From CAWJMD01 sp963843835 (GTDB lineage: Bacteria; Actinomycetota; Actinomycetes; Actinomycetales; CAWJMD01), in contig CAWJMD010000001.1 in assembly GCA_963843835.1 (NCBI GenBank), positions 930,001 through 994,000 on the forward strand: 64,000 nt of DNA. The letters run 5' to 3'. Of the stretch, positions 15,319-23,178 are shown piece by piece. The translations under genes and the position numbers were made by a program. Under the pieces are notes generated by a model. It searched no databases, was not told where the DNA came from, and saw nothing but the letters and a program-made list of their open reading frames with translations. The first letter of the stretch is position 1, and the number at the start of each line of letters is the position of its first letter.

Positions 15319-17853
15319 GTGATCCGGGTGCTCACCATGCGGCGGGGACTCCCCGAGCTCCTCGCGGGCGCGCTCGCGGTCCTGACCTACTGCCTCGGCC
15401 AGGTGCTGTCCCGCCGCTTCCCGTTCGGGCCCGACACGCGCAGCGTCAACGACTACGCCACGCAGCTCGTCCCCCAGTACGCGCACCTGCGCGACGTGCT
15501 GACCGGGCAGGCGACCGGGGACCTGTGGTTCAACTGGCAGAGCGCACTCGGGGTGCCGTACCTGGGGGACGTCGGCGTGTACATGTCGAGCCCCCTGTCG
15601 TTGCTCGTCGTGGTCTTCCCCCGCGACCAGATCGACCTGGCCGCCTTCGTCATCCACGTGCTGCACCTGGCGCTCGCCGCCGCCGCGATGACCTGGTACC
15701 TCCGCTGGATCGGTGACGGTTCCCGGCTGGTCGCGTCCGCGCTCGGCGCCGCCTACGCGGTCTGCGGGTGGGCCGTGGACGACGCCGGCTACCTGACCAT
15801 CTGGCTGCCGGGCCTGATCGCGTTCCCGCTGATGGCCCTGGCCGGTGAGTGGGCGATCAGGTCGCAGCGGGTGGTGCTCGCCCCGCTGCTGGTGGCCCTG
15901 CCCTGGTACGCGAACTTCTACACCGCCTACATGGCCACCATCGGTGCCGGGCTGCTCGTGCTGTGCCGCCTGCTCGTGCTGGGCTGGAGCCGGCGGGACA
16001 CGGCGCGGGCGGCGGTGCGCGTGGCCTGGACCTTCGGGCTCGGGGTGCTGCTGTCGGCGCCGCTTCTCGTCCCGGTGTGGGCGGCGAACAACCTCGCCCA
16101 GCCGTCCGGCTCGGCGGACCTGGAGCGCGCCGACCTGACCAGGTTCCTCGGTGCGAGCCCCGGCGACACGCTGTCGCGCCTGCTCCCTGCGACCGAGGGA
16201 GTGGGCCTGACACCGGGCCTGTTCGTGACCACACCCGTCCTGCTGCTGGCCCTGACCCTGCCGTGGAACCGGCGCCTGCCCGCCCGGGCCCGCGTCCTCT
16301 ACCCCGCGACCGTGCTCGCCATCGTCGCGACCATGTTCTGGGTCCCCACGCACATGGCCTGGCACGGCTTCGACCTACCGGACGGCAGCCCCTACCGGCA
16401 GGCGTTCGTCCTCTGCGGCCTGCTGACGGTGATGGCCTGGGTGTCGATCGGCCGCGACCTCCCGGACGTCGTGGCGTGGGGCGGGGGGCTGGTGCTCCTT
16501 GCCCTGGTGTGGGTGCTCGGTAACGGGTCCGAGTACACGTCGCGGTGGACGAACCCGCTCTTCGTCATCGTGCTGGTCGTGATCGCCGGGGTCGTCGTCC
16601 TGACGGGGAACCGACGTCAGGCCGCGGTCGTCCTCGGCGCCGCGATGTGCCTGGTGGTCGTGGCCGAGGGCTCCGTGACGGCCCTGGTGGTCGCCGAGGC
16701 CCACGACCGGTTCGCCAAGCGGCCGCCGTGGATCCCGCTGCTGCAGTCCGTCCGCGACGAGGCCCTCGCCGTGGACGCGTGGCCGCAGACGCGTACGACC
16801 GTCGGTGCGGTGAGCACGCCCGGGTCCACGATCCGGTCCTCCCCGAACGACGCCATGCTGATCGGGGGCGAGAGCACCGGCTACTACAGCAGCCTGATGT
16901 CGCGGACCACGACCCGTGCGCTGCAGGCGGTCGGCGTGCCCTGGTCGGGGTTCAGCCGGAGCATCTTCGATACACCCGACCCGGCCCGGGACGCCGTACT
17001 GGGGATCGGACAACGAGTGGTGACCACGGCGTCCGGCGGTGTCCACGTCGAGCGCAGGGCGGCCGCACCGCTCGTCTCCGCCCGCCCCCTGCCGGAGGCG
17101 AGGGACAACCCCTTCCGCACCAGGAACAGCCTGTCGGGCACGCAGGCGTACACCGTGCCGCCCACCGAGGTGCTCTCGCCGGAGGGCGAGCCGCTACCGC
17201 TCAAGCGCCAGGGCGGCTACCGGCCCCGGGCGGCGGGGGACCGGCCCGCCGCCGTCCTGCGCGCGACCTGTCCTGCCGGGACCACCGTGCAGCTCACGGC
17301 GCCGGACATGGCCGGGTGGGTGCAGCTCGACGACGACCGGGTGGCGACGATCCTCACACCAGGCGCGCGAGAGCCGGGGTTCGTGTCGAGCGGTGGGCCC
17401 GTCGACCTTGGCCCCGCCCCGGCGGGCGAGTTCCGAGTGGACGTCTACGGCGGTCCCGTGGTCGTCCTGCCGTCCGAGCCGCTGGCCTGCTTCGACGCTC
17501 AGGCGCTGGACGCCGGGATCCGGCAGCTCCAGGAGTCGGCGGCGGTCGTCACGGCCGGTGGCCACTCCTTCACCGCCCGCTGGGACGAGCCCGTCGAGGG
17601 CGACGCCCTGGCGCTGGTGACGGCGGTGTGGGGATGGCGCTGCAGCACCGGTGGCGCCTGGGAGCGGCCGCAGTCCGCCGCCGGGTTCATCGCCGTCGAC
17701 ATGGCCGGCTCGTCCGAGCTGACGTGCTCCTTCCGCCCGCCCGGCGTGCCGCAGGGCGCCGCCATCGGACTGCTCGCCCTGGCCGCCCTGCTCGTCACTC
17801 GCTCGACGGGGTTCGGCGCTGCTCCGATCGGGCGGTCCAAGCAGCGCTTCTAG
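15319..17853 (+). CDS. Large YfhO-like polytopic membrane protein
   Basis: This is a protein of 844 residues that resembles the YfhO family, which has been linked to glycosylation of lipoteichoic acids and other envelope glycans. The first about 500 residues hold a dozen or so hydrophobic segments, with FGPDTRSVNDYATQLVPQY (an acidic loop after the first segment, typical of this GT-C-like fold). The last 300 residues form a large extracytoplasmic domain, closed by one C-terminal membrane segment (AAIGLLALAALLV). GTG start with GGGG nearby; an ATG six codons in is an alternative. It precedes the tad operon on the same strand with a 99-bp gap. Function is inferred from family only. Confidence 0.75.
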   Translation: MIRVLTMRRGLPELLAGALAVLTYCLGQVLSRRFPFGPDTRSVNDYATQLVPQYAHLRDVLTGQATGDLWFNWQSALGVPYLGDVGVYMSSPLSLLVVVFPRDQIDLAAFVIHVLHLALAAAAMTWYLRWIGDGSRLVASALGAAYAVCGWAVDDAGYLTIWLPGLIAFPLMALAGEWAIRSQRVVLAPLLVALPWYANFYTAYMATIGAGLLVLCRLLVLGWSRRDTARAAVRVAWTFGLGVLLSAPLLVPVWAANNLAQPSGSADLERADLTRFLGASPGDTLSRLLPATEGVGLTPGLFVTTPVLLLALTLPWNRRLPARARVLYPATVLAIVATMFWVPTHMAWHGFDLPDGSPYRQAFVLCGLLTVMAWVSIGRDLPDVVAWGGGLVLLALVWVLGNGSEYTSRWTNPLFVIVLVVIAGVVVLTGNRRQAAVVLGAAMCLVVVAEGSVTALVVAEAHDRFAKRPPWIPLLQSVRDEALAVDAWPQTRTTVGAVSTPGSTIRSSPNDAMLIGGESTGYYSSLMSRTTTRALQAVGVPWSGFSRSIFDTPDPARDAVLGIGQRVVTTASGGVHVERRAAAPLVSARPLPEARDNPFRTRNSLSGTQAYTVPPTEVLSPEGEPLPLKRQGGYRPRAAGDRPAAVLRATCPAGTTVQLTAPDMAGWVQLDDDRVATILTPGAREPGFVSSGGPVDLGPAPAGEFRVDVYGGPVVVLPSEPLACFDAQALDAGIRQLQESAAVVTAGGHSFTARWDEPVEGDALALVTAVWGWRCSTGGAWERPQSAAGFIAVDMAGSSELTCSFRPPGVPQGAAIGLLALAALLVTRSTGFGAAPIGRSKQRF

Positions 17854-17903
17854 CCCGTTTGGTGACGTGTGTGGACGCTCGACGCCATTGGCGACTCGTC
17901 CCC

Positions 17904-17942
17904 TCTAGGGTGTTCGACGGGGTTGTCCGGGACGGGCCGGTG
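17904..17942 (+). promoter_or_regulatory. Candidate promoter of the tad operon (copy A of a shared element)
   Basis: TAGGGT at 17906-17911 reads as a -10 box. The surrounding segment TCTAGGGTGTTC, GAC, then GTTGTCCGGG is repeated almost unchanged 4.6 kb downstream at 22560-22599. Two separate starts with a matched segment of about 40 bp suggest shared regulation or a duplication event. Confidence 0.55.
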
Positions 17943-17952
17943 GGGGGCGCAC

Positions 17953-19185
17953 GTGGACGCGGTGGCGATCGTCGAGGACGAGGTCCGCGAGCTGATCCGC
18001 CGTCGTGGCGTCGACCCGACGCGCGACCCCGGTGGTGTCAGGCGCCTGGTCGAGGACGCCGTGGCCGACTACGACGACCGCTCGCTGTCCGGCGGGCTCC
18101 CACCGCTGCCCGATCCGGTGCACGCCGTGAAGTCGGTGCTCGACGCGGTCGCCGGGCTCGGCCCCCTGCAGGGCTACCTCGACGACCCGGACGTCGAGGA
18201 GATCTGGATCAACGAGCCGGGCAAGGTCTTCGTCGCCCGCCACGGGATCCCCGAGCTCACCACGACGATCCTCACCGCCGACCAGGTCCGCGACCTCGTG
18301 GAGCGGATGCTGAAGTCGTCCGGACGGCGCGTGGACCTGTCGAGCCCGTTCGTGGACGCGATGCTGGGGGACGGCAGCCGCCTCCACGTCGTGATCCCCG
18401 ACATCACGCGCCAGCACTGGGCCGTCAACGTCCGCAAGTTCGTGGTCCACGCCGACCGGCTCGACGACCTGGTGCGGTTGGGGACGCTGACGGGTCAGGC
18501 GGCGGCGTTCCTCGACGCGGCCGTCCGGGCCGGCCTCAACGTGCTGGTCTCGGGCGGGACCCAGGCGGGAAAGACCACGCTGCTCAACTGCATGGGCGCG
18601 TCCATCCCGCCCCTGGAGCGCGTCGTCACGTGCGAGGAGGTCTTCGAGCTCAAGATCCCACTGCGCGACTGTGTCGGGCTCCAGTGCCGCCAGCCGAGCC
18701 TCGAGGGGACCGGCGAGATCCCGCTGCGGCGCCTGGTGAAGGAGGCGTTGCGGATGCGCCCCACCCGGCTGGTCGTCGGTGAGGTGCGTCAGGCCGAGAG
18801 CCTCGACCTGCTGATCGCGCTCAACTCCGGACTGCCCGGCATGGCCAGCATCCACGCCAACAGCGCCCGCGAGGCGATCACCAAGATGTGCACGCTGCCG
18901 CTGCTCGCCGGCGAGAACGTCGGCGCGCGCTTCGTGGTCCCCACGGTGGCGGGTTGCGTCGACCTCGTCGTCCACGTCGCCCTGGACGCCGACGGGCAGC
19001 GACGAGTCCGCGAGATCGTGGCCGTGCCCGGACGGGTGGAGGAGGACGTGGTCGAGACCACGGACGTGTTCACCGCGCGACACGGGCGCCTGGTGCGTGC
19101 GGACGGCTTCCCGCCCCACGTCGACCGCTTCGAGAGGGCCGGGATCGACCTGGCGGCCCTGCTGCGCCAGGAGTCCGGATGGTGA
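17953..19185 (+). CDS. cpaF: CpaF/TadA-type secretion ATPase
   Basis: This is a protein of 410 residues, the cytoplasmic motor ATPase that powers assembly of Flp/Tad pili. Counted from the GTG, Walker A GGTQAGKTT is at 201-209, the Walker B/Asp box region RPTRLVVGEVRQ at about 269-280, and the His box MASIHANS near 298-304. The N-terminal domain with DPDVEEIWINEPG is family-typical. GGTGGGGGG ahead of the GTG is a good ribosome site, favouring this start over the longer upstream frame. It heads a tightly packed operon with tadB, tadC and pilin-like genes. No CpaE/Ssd-like regulator precedes it. Confidence 0.93.
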   Translation: MDAVAIVEDEVRELIRRRGVDPTRDPGGVRRLVEDAVADYDDRSLSGGLPPLPDPVHAVKSVLDAVAGLGPLQGYLDDPDVEEIWINEPGKVFVARHGIPELTTTILTADQVRDLVERMLKSSGRRVDLSSPFVDAMLGDGSRLHVVIPDITRQHWAVNVRKFVVHADRLDDLVRLGTLTGQAAAFLDAAVRAGLNVLVSGGTQAGKTTLLNCMGASIPPLERVVTCEEVFELKIPLRDCVGLQCRQPSLEGTGEIPLRRLVKEALRMRPTRLVVGEVRQAESLDLLIALNSGLPGMASIHANSAREAITKMCTLPLLAGENVGARFVVPTVAGCVDLVVHVALDADGQRRVREIVAVPGRVEEDVVETTDVFTARHGRLVRADGFPPHVDRFERAGIDLAALLRQESGW

Positions 19186-19192
19186 CGGCCTC

Positions 19193-20059
19193 GTGGGGGT
19201 GATCGCGGGGCTCGTGCTGGGCGCCGGGCTCTTCTGCATCTGGTGGTCGTTCTGGACTCCGGCCGACCCCGTGACCGAGGGAACGCGGTCCGCGTCGCTC
19301 GCCGACCGTCTCTCGGACGAGCTGCTGCAGGCCGGCATGGTCGCCGTGGGGCCGAGGGCTCTCGCAGCCGCCTGCACCATGGCGGCCCTGCTGGTCGGGC
19401 TCGTCGTGCTCGCGGTGTCGTCGTCCCCGCCGATCGCCTTCTGCTTCGCCGTGATCGGAGGGTGGGCGCCGTTCTCGCTCGTGCGGTTCCGGGCGCGGCA
19501 GCGCCGCAGCATGGTCCGCGATCTCTGGCCCGAGGCGGTCGACCACCTCACCTCCGGCATCAGGGCCGGGCTGTCGCTGCCCGAGGCCCTCACCCAGCTG
19601 GGGCAGCGTGGCCCGAAGGAGCTGCGGCCGGCGTTCGTGGCCTTCGCCGAGGACTACCGCGCCACAGGCCGTTTCGTCGAGTGCCTCGACCGCCTCAAGG
19701 CCCGCCTCGCCGACCCGGTGGCGGACCGCATCGTGGAGGCGCTGCGGCTGACCCGCGAGGTCGGTGGGAGCGACCTCGGACGGCTGCTGCGCACCCTCTC
19801 GACCTTCTTGCGGGACGACGCGCGGACGCGTGCCGAGCTAGAGGCCCGGCAGAGCTGGACGGTCAACGCGGCACGCCTGGCCGTGGCCGCACCGTGGGTC
19901 GTCCTGGCGCTGCTGTCCACGCGACCCGAGGCAGTGTCGGCGTACAACCGTCCGGCCGGGGTCGTCGTCCTCGCAGTCGGAGCCGCAGCCTCGGTCGTCG
20001 CCTACCGCGTCATGGTGCGCATCGGGCGGCTGCCGGAGGAGAGCCGGGTGCTGCGGTGA
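19193..20059 (+). CDS. tadB: TadB-type pilus assembly membrane protein (T2SF family)
   Basis: This is a protein of about 288 residues with the type II secretion F domain. N-terminal hydrophobic segments (VIAGLVLGAGLFCIWWSF and AAACTMAALLVGLVVLAV) are followed by a cytoplasmic segment with the WPEAVDHLTSGIRAGLSLPEAL motif, and two C-terminal membrane segments follow. With TadC it forms the inner-membrane platform of the Tad pilus machine. The start is a GTG 8 nt after the cpaF stop; a second GTG six nt further is equally possible. Its last bases overlap the tadC start as GTGA. Confidence 0.88.
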   Translation: MGVIAGLVLGAGLFCIWWSFWTPADPVTEGTRSASLADRLSDELLQAGMVAVGPRALAAACTMAALLVGLVVLAVSSSPPIAFCFAVIGGWAPFSLVRFRARQRRSMVRDLWPEAVDHLTSGIRAGLSLPEALTQLGQRGPKELRPAFVAFAEDYRATGRFVECLDRLKARLADPVADRIVEALRLTREVGGSDLGRLLRTLSTFLRDDARTRAELEARQSWTVNAARLAVAAPWVVLALLSTRPEAVSAYNRPAGVVVLAVGAAASVVAYRVMVRIGRLPEESRVLR

Positions 20060-21000
20060 ACGGCGCCTCGCTGGGGTGGACGGGCGCCGGTATCGGGCTC
20101 GCGGCCGGGATGGGACTGTGGCTGGTCCTCCTCAGGTTGCCCGCGATGCGGCGACCGACCCTCGACCAGCGGCTCGCGCCGTACGTCCGCGACGTCGCAC
20201 GTCCGTCGTCGCTCCTTGGCGAGACCAGTTCGGGCACACCGTTCGTCATCATCGAGCGCATACTCGGCCCGGTGATGGCGGATGCCGTCCACTGGGTGGA
20301 GCGGCTCTCCGGAGGTCCGGGTACGGTGCGTCGGCGCCTCGACCAGCTGGGCCGCTCGATGACCGTGGAGCAGTTCCGCGCGCAGCAGGTGGTGTGGGGG
20401 GTGCTGGGCCTCGGTGCGGGCCTCGTCGGTGCTCTGGTGGTCGGAGCACGGCAGGGCCTGTCGCTCGTCCCGATGCTCGCGATGGTCGTGGCCGGTGGGG
20501 TGGGTGGCGTGCTCGGTCGCGACCACGCGCTGAGCCGTGCGGTCCGCGGTCGCGAGGAGCGGATCCTCACCGAGTTCCCCACCGTGGCAGAGCTGTTGGC
20601 GCTGTCCGTGAGTGCCGGAGAGGGCGCGGTCGGGGCCTTGGAGCGGGTGGCGCGGACGACGACCGGCGAGCTGTCGATCGAGCTGCGCCGCACCCTGGCC
20701 GACGCGCGCGCGGGTGCCACGCTCGTCGAGGCCCTGGAGGGCATGGCTTCCCGGACGAGCCTGCCGATCCTCGCGCGGTTCGTGGACGGCATCGCCGTGG
20801 CGCTCGAACGTGGCACCCCGCTGGCCGACGTCCTGCGAGCCCAGGCGCAGGACGTGCGCGAGGCGGGGCGGCGGCAGCTGATGGAGACCGGGGGCAAGAA
20901 GGAGATCGGGATGATGGTCCCCGTCGTCTTCCTCGTCCTGCCCGTGACCGTGGTGTTCGCCGTGTACCCGGGGTTCGCCGTGCTGAGCCTCGACCTGTGA
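20056..21000 (+). CDS. tadC: TadC-type pilus assembly membrane protein (T2SF family)
   Basis: This is a protein of 314 residues, second F-domain platform protein. It shows an N-terminal membrane segment, a cytoplasmic part with EFPTVAELLALSVSAGEGAVGALE (the F-domain helix), and C-terminal segments ending MVPVVFLVLPVTVVFAVYPG. The start GTG overlaps the tadB stop (GTGA), so the two are translationally coupled. The motif GGKKEIGMMVPVVFL just before the final segment is shared by TadC proteins. It works in the cytoplasmic membrane with TadB and CpaF. Confidence 0.88.
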   Translation: MNGASLGWTGAGIGLAAGMGLWLVLLRLPAMRRPTLDQRLAPYVRDVARPSSLLGETSSGTPFVIIERILGPVMADAVHWVERLSGGPGTVRRRLDQLGRSMTVEQFRAQQVVWGVLGLGAGLVGALVVGARQGLSLVPMLAMVVAGGVGGVLGRDHALSRAVRGREERILTEFPTVAELLALSVSAGEGAVGALERVARTTTGELSIELRRTLADARAGATLVEALEGMASRTSLPILARFVDGIAVALERGTPLADVLRAQAQDVREAGRRQLMETGGKKEIGMMVPVVFLVLPVTVVFAVYPGFAVLSLDL

Positions 21001-21052
21001 GGCAGAACGACCGACGTCACCACGGGGTGACCAGACGAGGGGATGTGGACGG

Positions 21053-21241
21053 ATGAGCGCGGTGCGGGCGGTGCGCAGTCGCTGGGTGCGGGCCATGGAG
21101 GGCGACGACCGGGGGGACGTGCCGGGCTGGGTGATGGTGACCCTGATGACCGCCGGTCTGGTGCTCGGGCTCTGGGCGGTCGCGGGGGACCAGCTGGAGC
21201 GGGTCTTCAGTGAGGCCATGACGCGGATCCTGAACTTCTGA
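21053..21241 (+). CDS. Small Flp-pilin-like protein
   Basis: This is a protein of 62 residues in the position of the flp pilin gene. A charged N-terminus ending in EGDDRGD is followed by the hydrophobic helix VPGWVMVTLMTAGLVLGLWAVAG and a short amphipathic tail. Class III prepilins are cut after Gly and usually carry Glu five residues on; here no Glu follows RG, so processing or role may differ. GAGGGG lies before the ATG. The gene sits between tadC and the TadE-like genes, which supports a pilin or pilin-like role, but its sequence alone is weak evidence. Confidence 0.7.
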   Translation: MSAVRAVRSRWVRAMEGDDRGDVPGWVMVTLMTAGLVLGLWAVAGDQLERVFSEAMTRILNF

Positions 21242-21606
21242 ACCGCGACAGGGGTTCCGCCGTGGTCGACTTCGTCGCGGTCTCGACCTTGCTGACCCTG
21301 GTCTTCCTCGGTGTGATCCAGCTGACGCTGGTCCTCCACGTGGGCAACACGCTGGTGGACTGCGCGTCGGAGGGTGCTCGGTACGGAGGGCTGGCCGACC
21401 GCACACCGGCCGATGGGGTCGCGCGGGCCCGTGAGCTGATCCGCATGTCGCTGTCCGCGCGTTACGCCGAGGACGTCACCGCGACGACGCGCACCGTCGA
21501 CGGCGTCGTCGTGGTCGAGGTGCGGGTCGACGCGCCCCTGCCCGCGATCGGGCTGCTGGGGCCGGCGCGGTCCGTCGTCGTCACCGGGCACGGGGTGCAG
21601 GAGTGA
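21238..21606 (+). CDS. TadE-like pseudopilin (first)
   Basis: This is a protein of about 122 residues with a class III prepilin-like N-terminus, DRGSAVVDFVAVSTLLTLVF, closely matching the RGSAVVEF of the next gene. The first standard start, GTG at 21262, would remove the DRGSA part of that processing site. Reading upstream the only initiator-like codon is CTG at 21238, which overlaps the previous stop as CTGA; no ATG, GTG or TTG occurs before the in-frame stop at 21211. I therefore place the start at the CTG. It is probably a minor pilin anchored in the membrane and assembled by the tad machinery. Confidence 0.72.
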   Translation: MNRDRGSAVVDFVAVSTLLTLVFLGVIQLTLVLHVGNTLVDCASEGARYGGLADRTPADGVARARELIRMSLSARYAEDVTATTRTVDGVVVVEVRVDAPLPAIGLLGPARSVVVTGHGVQE

Positions 21607-22055
21607 GGGCTCCGGGCGGGGACGACCGAGGTTCCGCCGTGGTCGAGTTCGTCACCCTCGGTGTGCTGCTGCTGGTGCCGGTCGTCTACTTCGTGCTCGT
21701 GATGGGGCGGCTGCAGGCGGGGGCCTTCGCGGTGGAAGCCGCGTCGCGAGAGGGAGCGCGCGTCGTCGCGGCGGCCGAGGACGACAAAGCCGGAGCCGAC
21801 CGGCTGGCCGCCGTCGTCGAGCTGGCGCTGAGGGACCAGGGCTTCGCGCGGGAGGGCGACCCCGCACCCGAGGTGACGGTGACCTGCGAGAGCGACCCGT
21901 GCCTGACCCCCGACTCGGCGGTGACCGTGCTCGTCGAGGTCGACGTCGTGCTGCCGGGTGTTCCGGCGTTCGTGGACGCGGTGATCCCGGCGCGGGTGCC
22001 GGTGCGCGCCGATGCGGTGGCCGTGGTGGACCGCTACGCGGGGGCTGCGCCGTGA
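21603..22055 (+). CDS. TadE-like pseudopilin (second)
   Basis: This is a protein of 150 residues. The N-terminus carries the class III prepilin motif DDRGSAVVEF (cleavage after G, Glu at +5) and a hydrophobic helix VTLGVLLLVPVVYFVLVMG. The C-terminal two thirds is an extracellular domain with two Cys (CESDPC). The start GTG overlaps the previous stop as GTGA. A decayed copy of the 3' third of this gene lies at 23699-23793. The likely role is minor pilin or pilus-assembly accessory. Confidence 0.85.
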   Translation: MRAPGGDDRGSAVVEFVTLGVLLLVPVVYFVLVMGRLQAGAFAVEAASREGARVVAAAEDDKAGADRLAAVVELALRDQGFAREGDPAPEVTVTCESDPCLTPDSAVTVLVEVDVVLPGVPAFVDAVIPARVPVRADAVAVVDRYAGAAP

Positions 22056-22543
22056 GGACGTTCGTCGTCGTCGTCGGCCGGTGGTGGCGGGCGGTTCGGG
22101 GAGGCGACGACGACGGCCAGATCCTGCTGCTGATCCTCTTCTACGCCGTGATCGCGTTCTCGCTCGCGGCGGTGGTGGTGAGCGCCTCGGCGGTGCACCT
22201 CGAGCGCAAGCGCCTGCTGGAGGTGGCCGACGGCGCGGCGCTGGACGCCGCCGACGCCGTCGACCCCGGTGGGTACTTCAACGATGGCGTACGCCCCGGC
22301 TCGGTGCCGCTCTCGGATCGTTCCGTGCGGGCCAGCGTCGACGACTACCTGGCGGACCGCGGCGCGTTCACCGACTTCGACCGGCTCGTCGTCGGCTCGC
22401 AGACCGGGACCAGGGACGGACGCACCGCCGAGGTGACGCTGTACGCGACGGTCGAGCCGCCGCTGGTGGGGTGGGCGCTCGAGGCCTTCTCCGGAGGCAT
22501 CACCCTGCACGCGACAGGGTCGGCGAGGGTGGACGCGCGCTAG
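22052..22543 (+). CDS. TadG-like pilus assembly protein
   Basis: This is a protein of 163 residues. A basic N-terminus and DDDGQILLLILFYAVIAFSLAAVVVSASAVHLERKRLLEVADGAALDAADA (read in two parts) match the Flp-type TadG N-terminal region, where Q-I-L replaces the usual prepilin glutamate. The C-terminal domain ends in PPLVGWALEAFSGGITLHATG. It starts by GTGA overlap with the previous gene and closes the operon. A decayed copy of its last 165 bases is found at 23798-23960. Role: membrane-anchored pilus accessory. Confidence 0.82.
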   Translation: MRTFVVVVGRWWRAVRGGDDDGQILLLILFYAVIAFSLAAVVVSASAVHLERKRLLEVADGAALDAADAVDPGGYFNDGVRPGSVPLSDRSVRASVDDYLADRGAFTDFDRLVVGSQTGTRDGRTAEVTLYATVEPPLVGWALEAFSGGITLHATGSARVDAR

Positions 22544-22559
22544 TCGCCGAGACACCCGT

Positions 22560-22599
22560 TCTAAGGTGTTCCGACACAGTTGTTCGGGTAGGGCCCGTG
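22560..22599 (+). promoter_or_regulatory. Candidate promoter, copy B of the shared tad element
   Basis: TCTAAGGTGTTC, GAC, GTTGTTCGGG and GGGCC occur in the same order and near-identical spacing as at 17904-17942 upstream of cpaF. TAAGGT at 22562-22567 is the -10 candidate. It drives the membrane protein pair that follows. Confidence 0.55.
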
Positions 22600-22626
22600 T
22601 GCCCCACCCGCACGAGAGGGGGGCAT

Positions 22627-23178
22627 GTGGTCTCGTTCATGCCGTCCGGCTCCAAGGCCGTCCCACCAAACCGCGACGGCCGGCCGGAGGGCGACGGCCC
22701 GCGCCCCGGCTGCTGGGCGTTCGCGGCGTGGGTCGTGCTCGGCGGCGCCGTCCCGGTCCTGATCGCGATCGCCGCCATCGCCGACTCCCCGGCCACCGCC
22801 GTCGCCTCCTCGGCCGTCGCCGTGGTCTGGGCCCTGGTCAACACCTCGTGGGTCGGCAGGCGCACGGTCACGCAGCCAGCGGTCCGCGGCCTGCTCGGCA
22901 TCCTCGTGGTGGTGTACCTGCTCTACGCCTTCGTGGCCGGGCTGTGGCTCCAGTACCCCGCGCTGCACGGCACCGTCGTGTCTCGAGGCCGCGACACGTC
23001 CCTCGACTTCGGGGACGCGCGGTACTCGCCGCTCCTCGACCTCGCCCGGGGTCTAGGCGTCCTCGCGTTCGGACTCGCCGTCGCCGGACCCGCCGCGGCG
23101 TACGTCGTCGCCCGCCTCATCCGCCGGGTCTCCGGAGCCCACGACGAGCAGGCCCCGGTCCGGGGCCGTGGGCAGTAG
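22627..23178 (+). CDS. Membrane protein of unknown function (paralogue 1)
   Basis: This is a protein of about 183 residues with four likely membrane segments: AAWVVLGGAVPVLIAIAAIA, SSAVAVVWALVNTSWV, GLLGILVVVYLLYAFVAG, and LGVLAFGLAVAGPAAAYVVA. Before the last segment lies DTSLDFGDARYSPLLD. GAGAGGGGGG before a GTG start at 22627 fits; an ATG at 22639 is also possible. The family is not recognised. The next gene encodes a clear paralogue, so this pair came from a tandem duplication. Direct position after the tad operon, with a copy of its promoter element, suggests a shared regulation. Confidence 0.7.
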   Translation: MVSFMPSGSKAVPPNRDGRPEGDGPRPGCWAFAAWVVLGGAVPVLIAIAAIADSPATAVASSAVAVVWALVNTSWVGRRTVTQPAVRGLLGILVVVYLLYAFVAGLWLQYPALHGTVVSRGRDTSLDFGDARYSPLLDLARGLGVLAFGLAVAGPAAAYVVARLIRRVSGAHDEQAPVRGRGQ

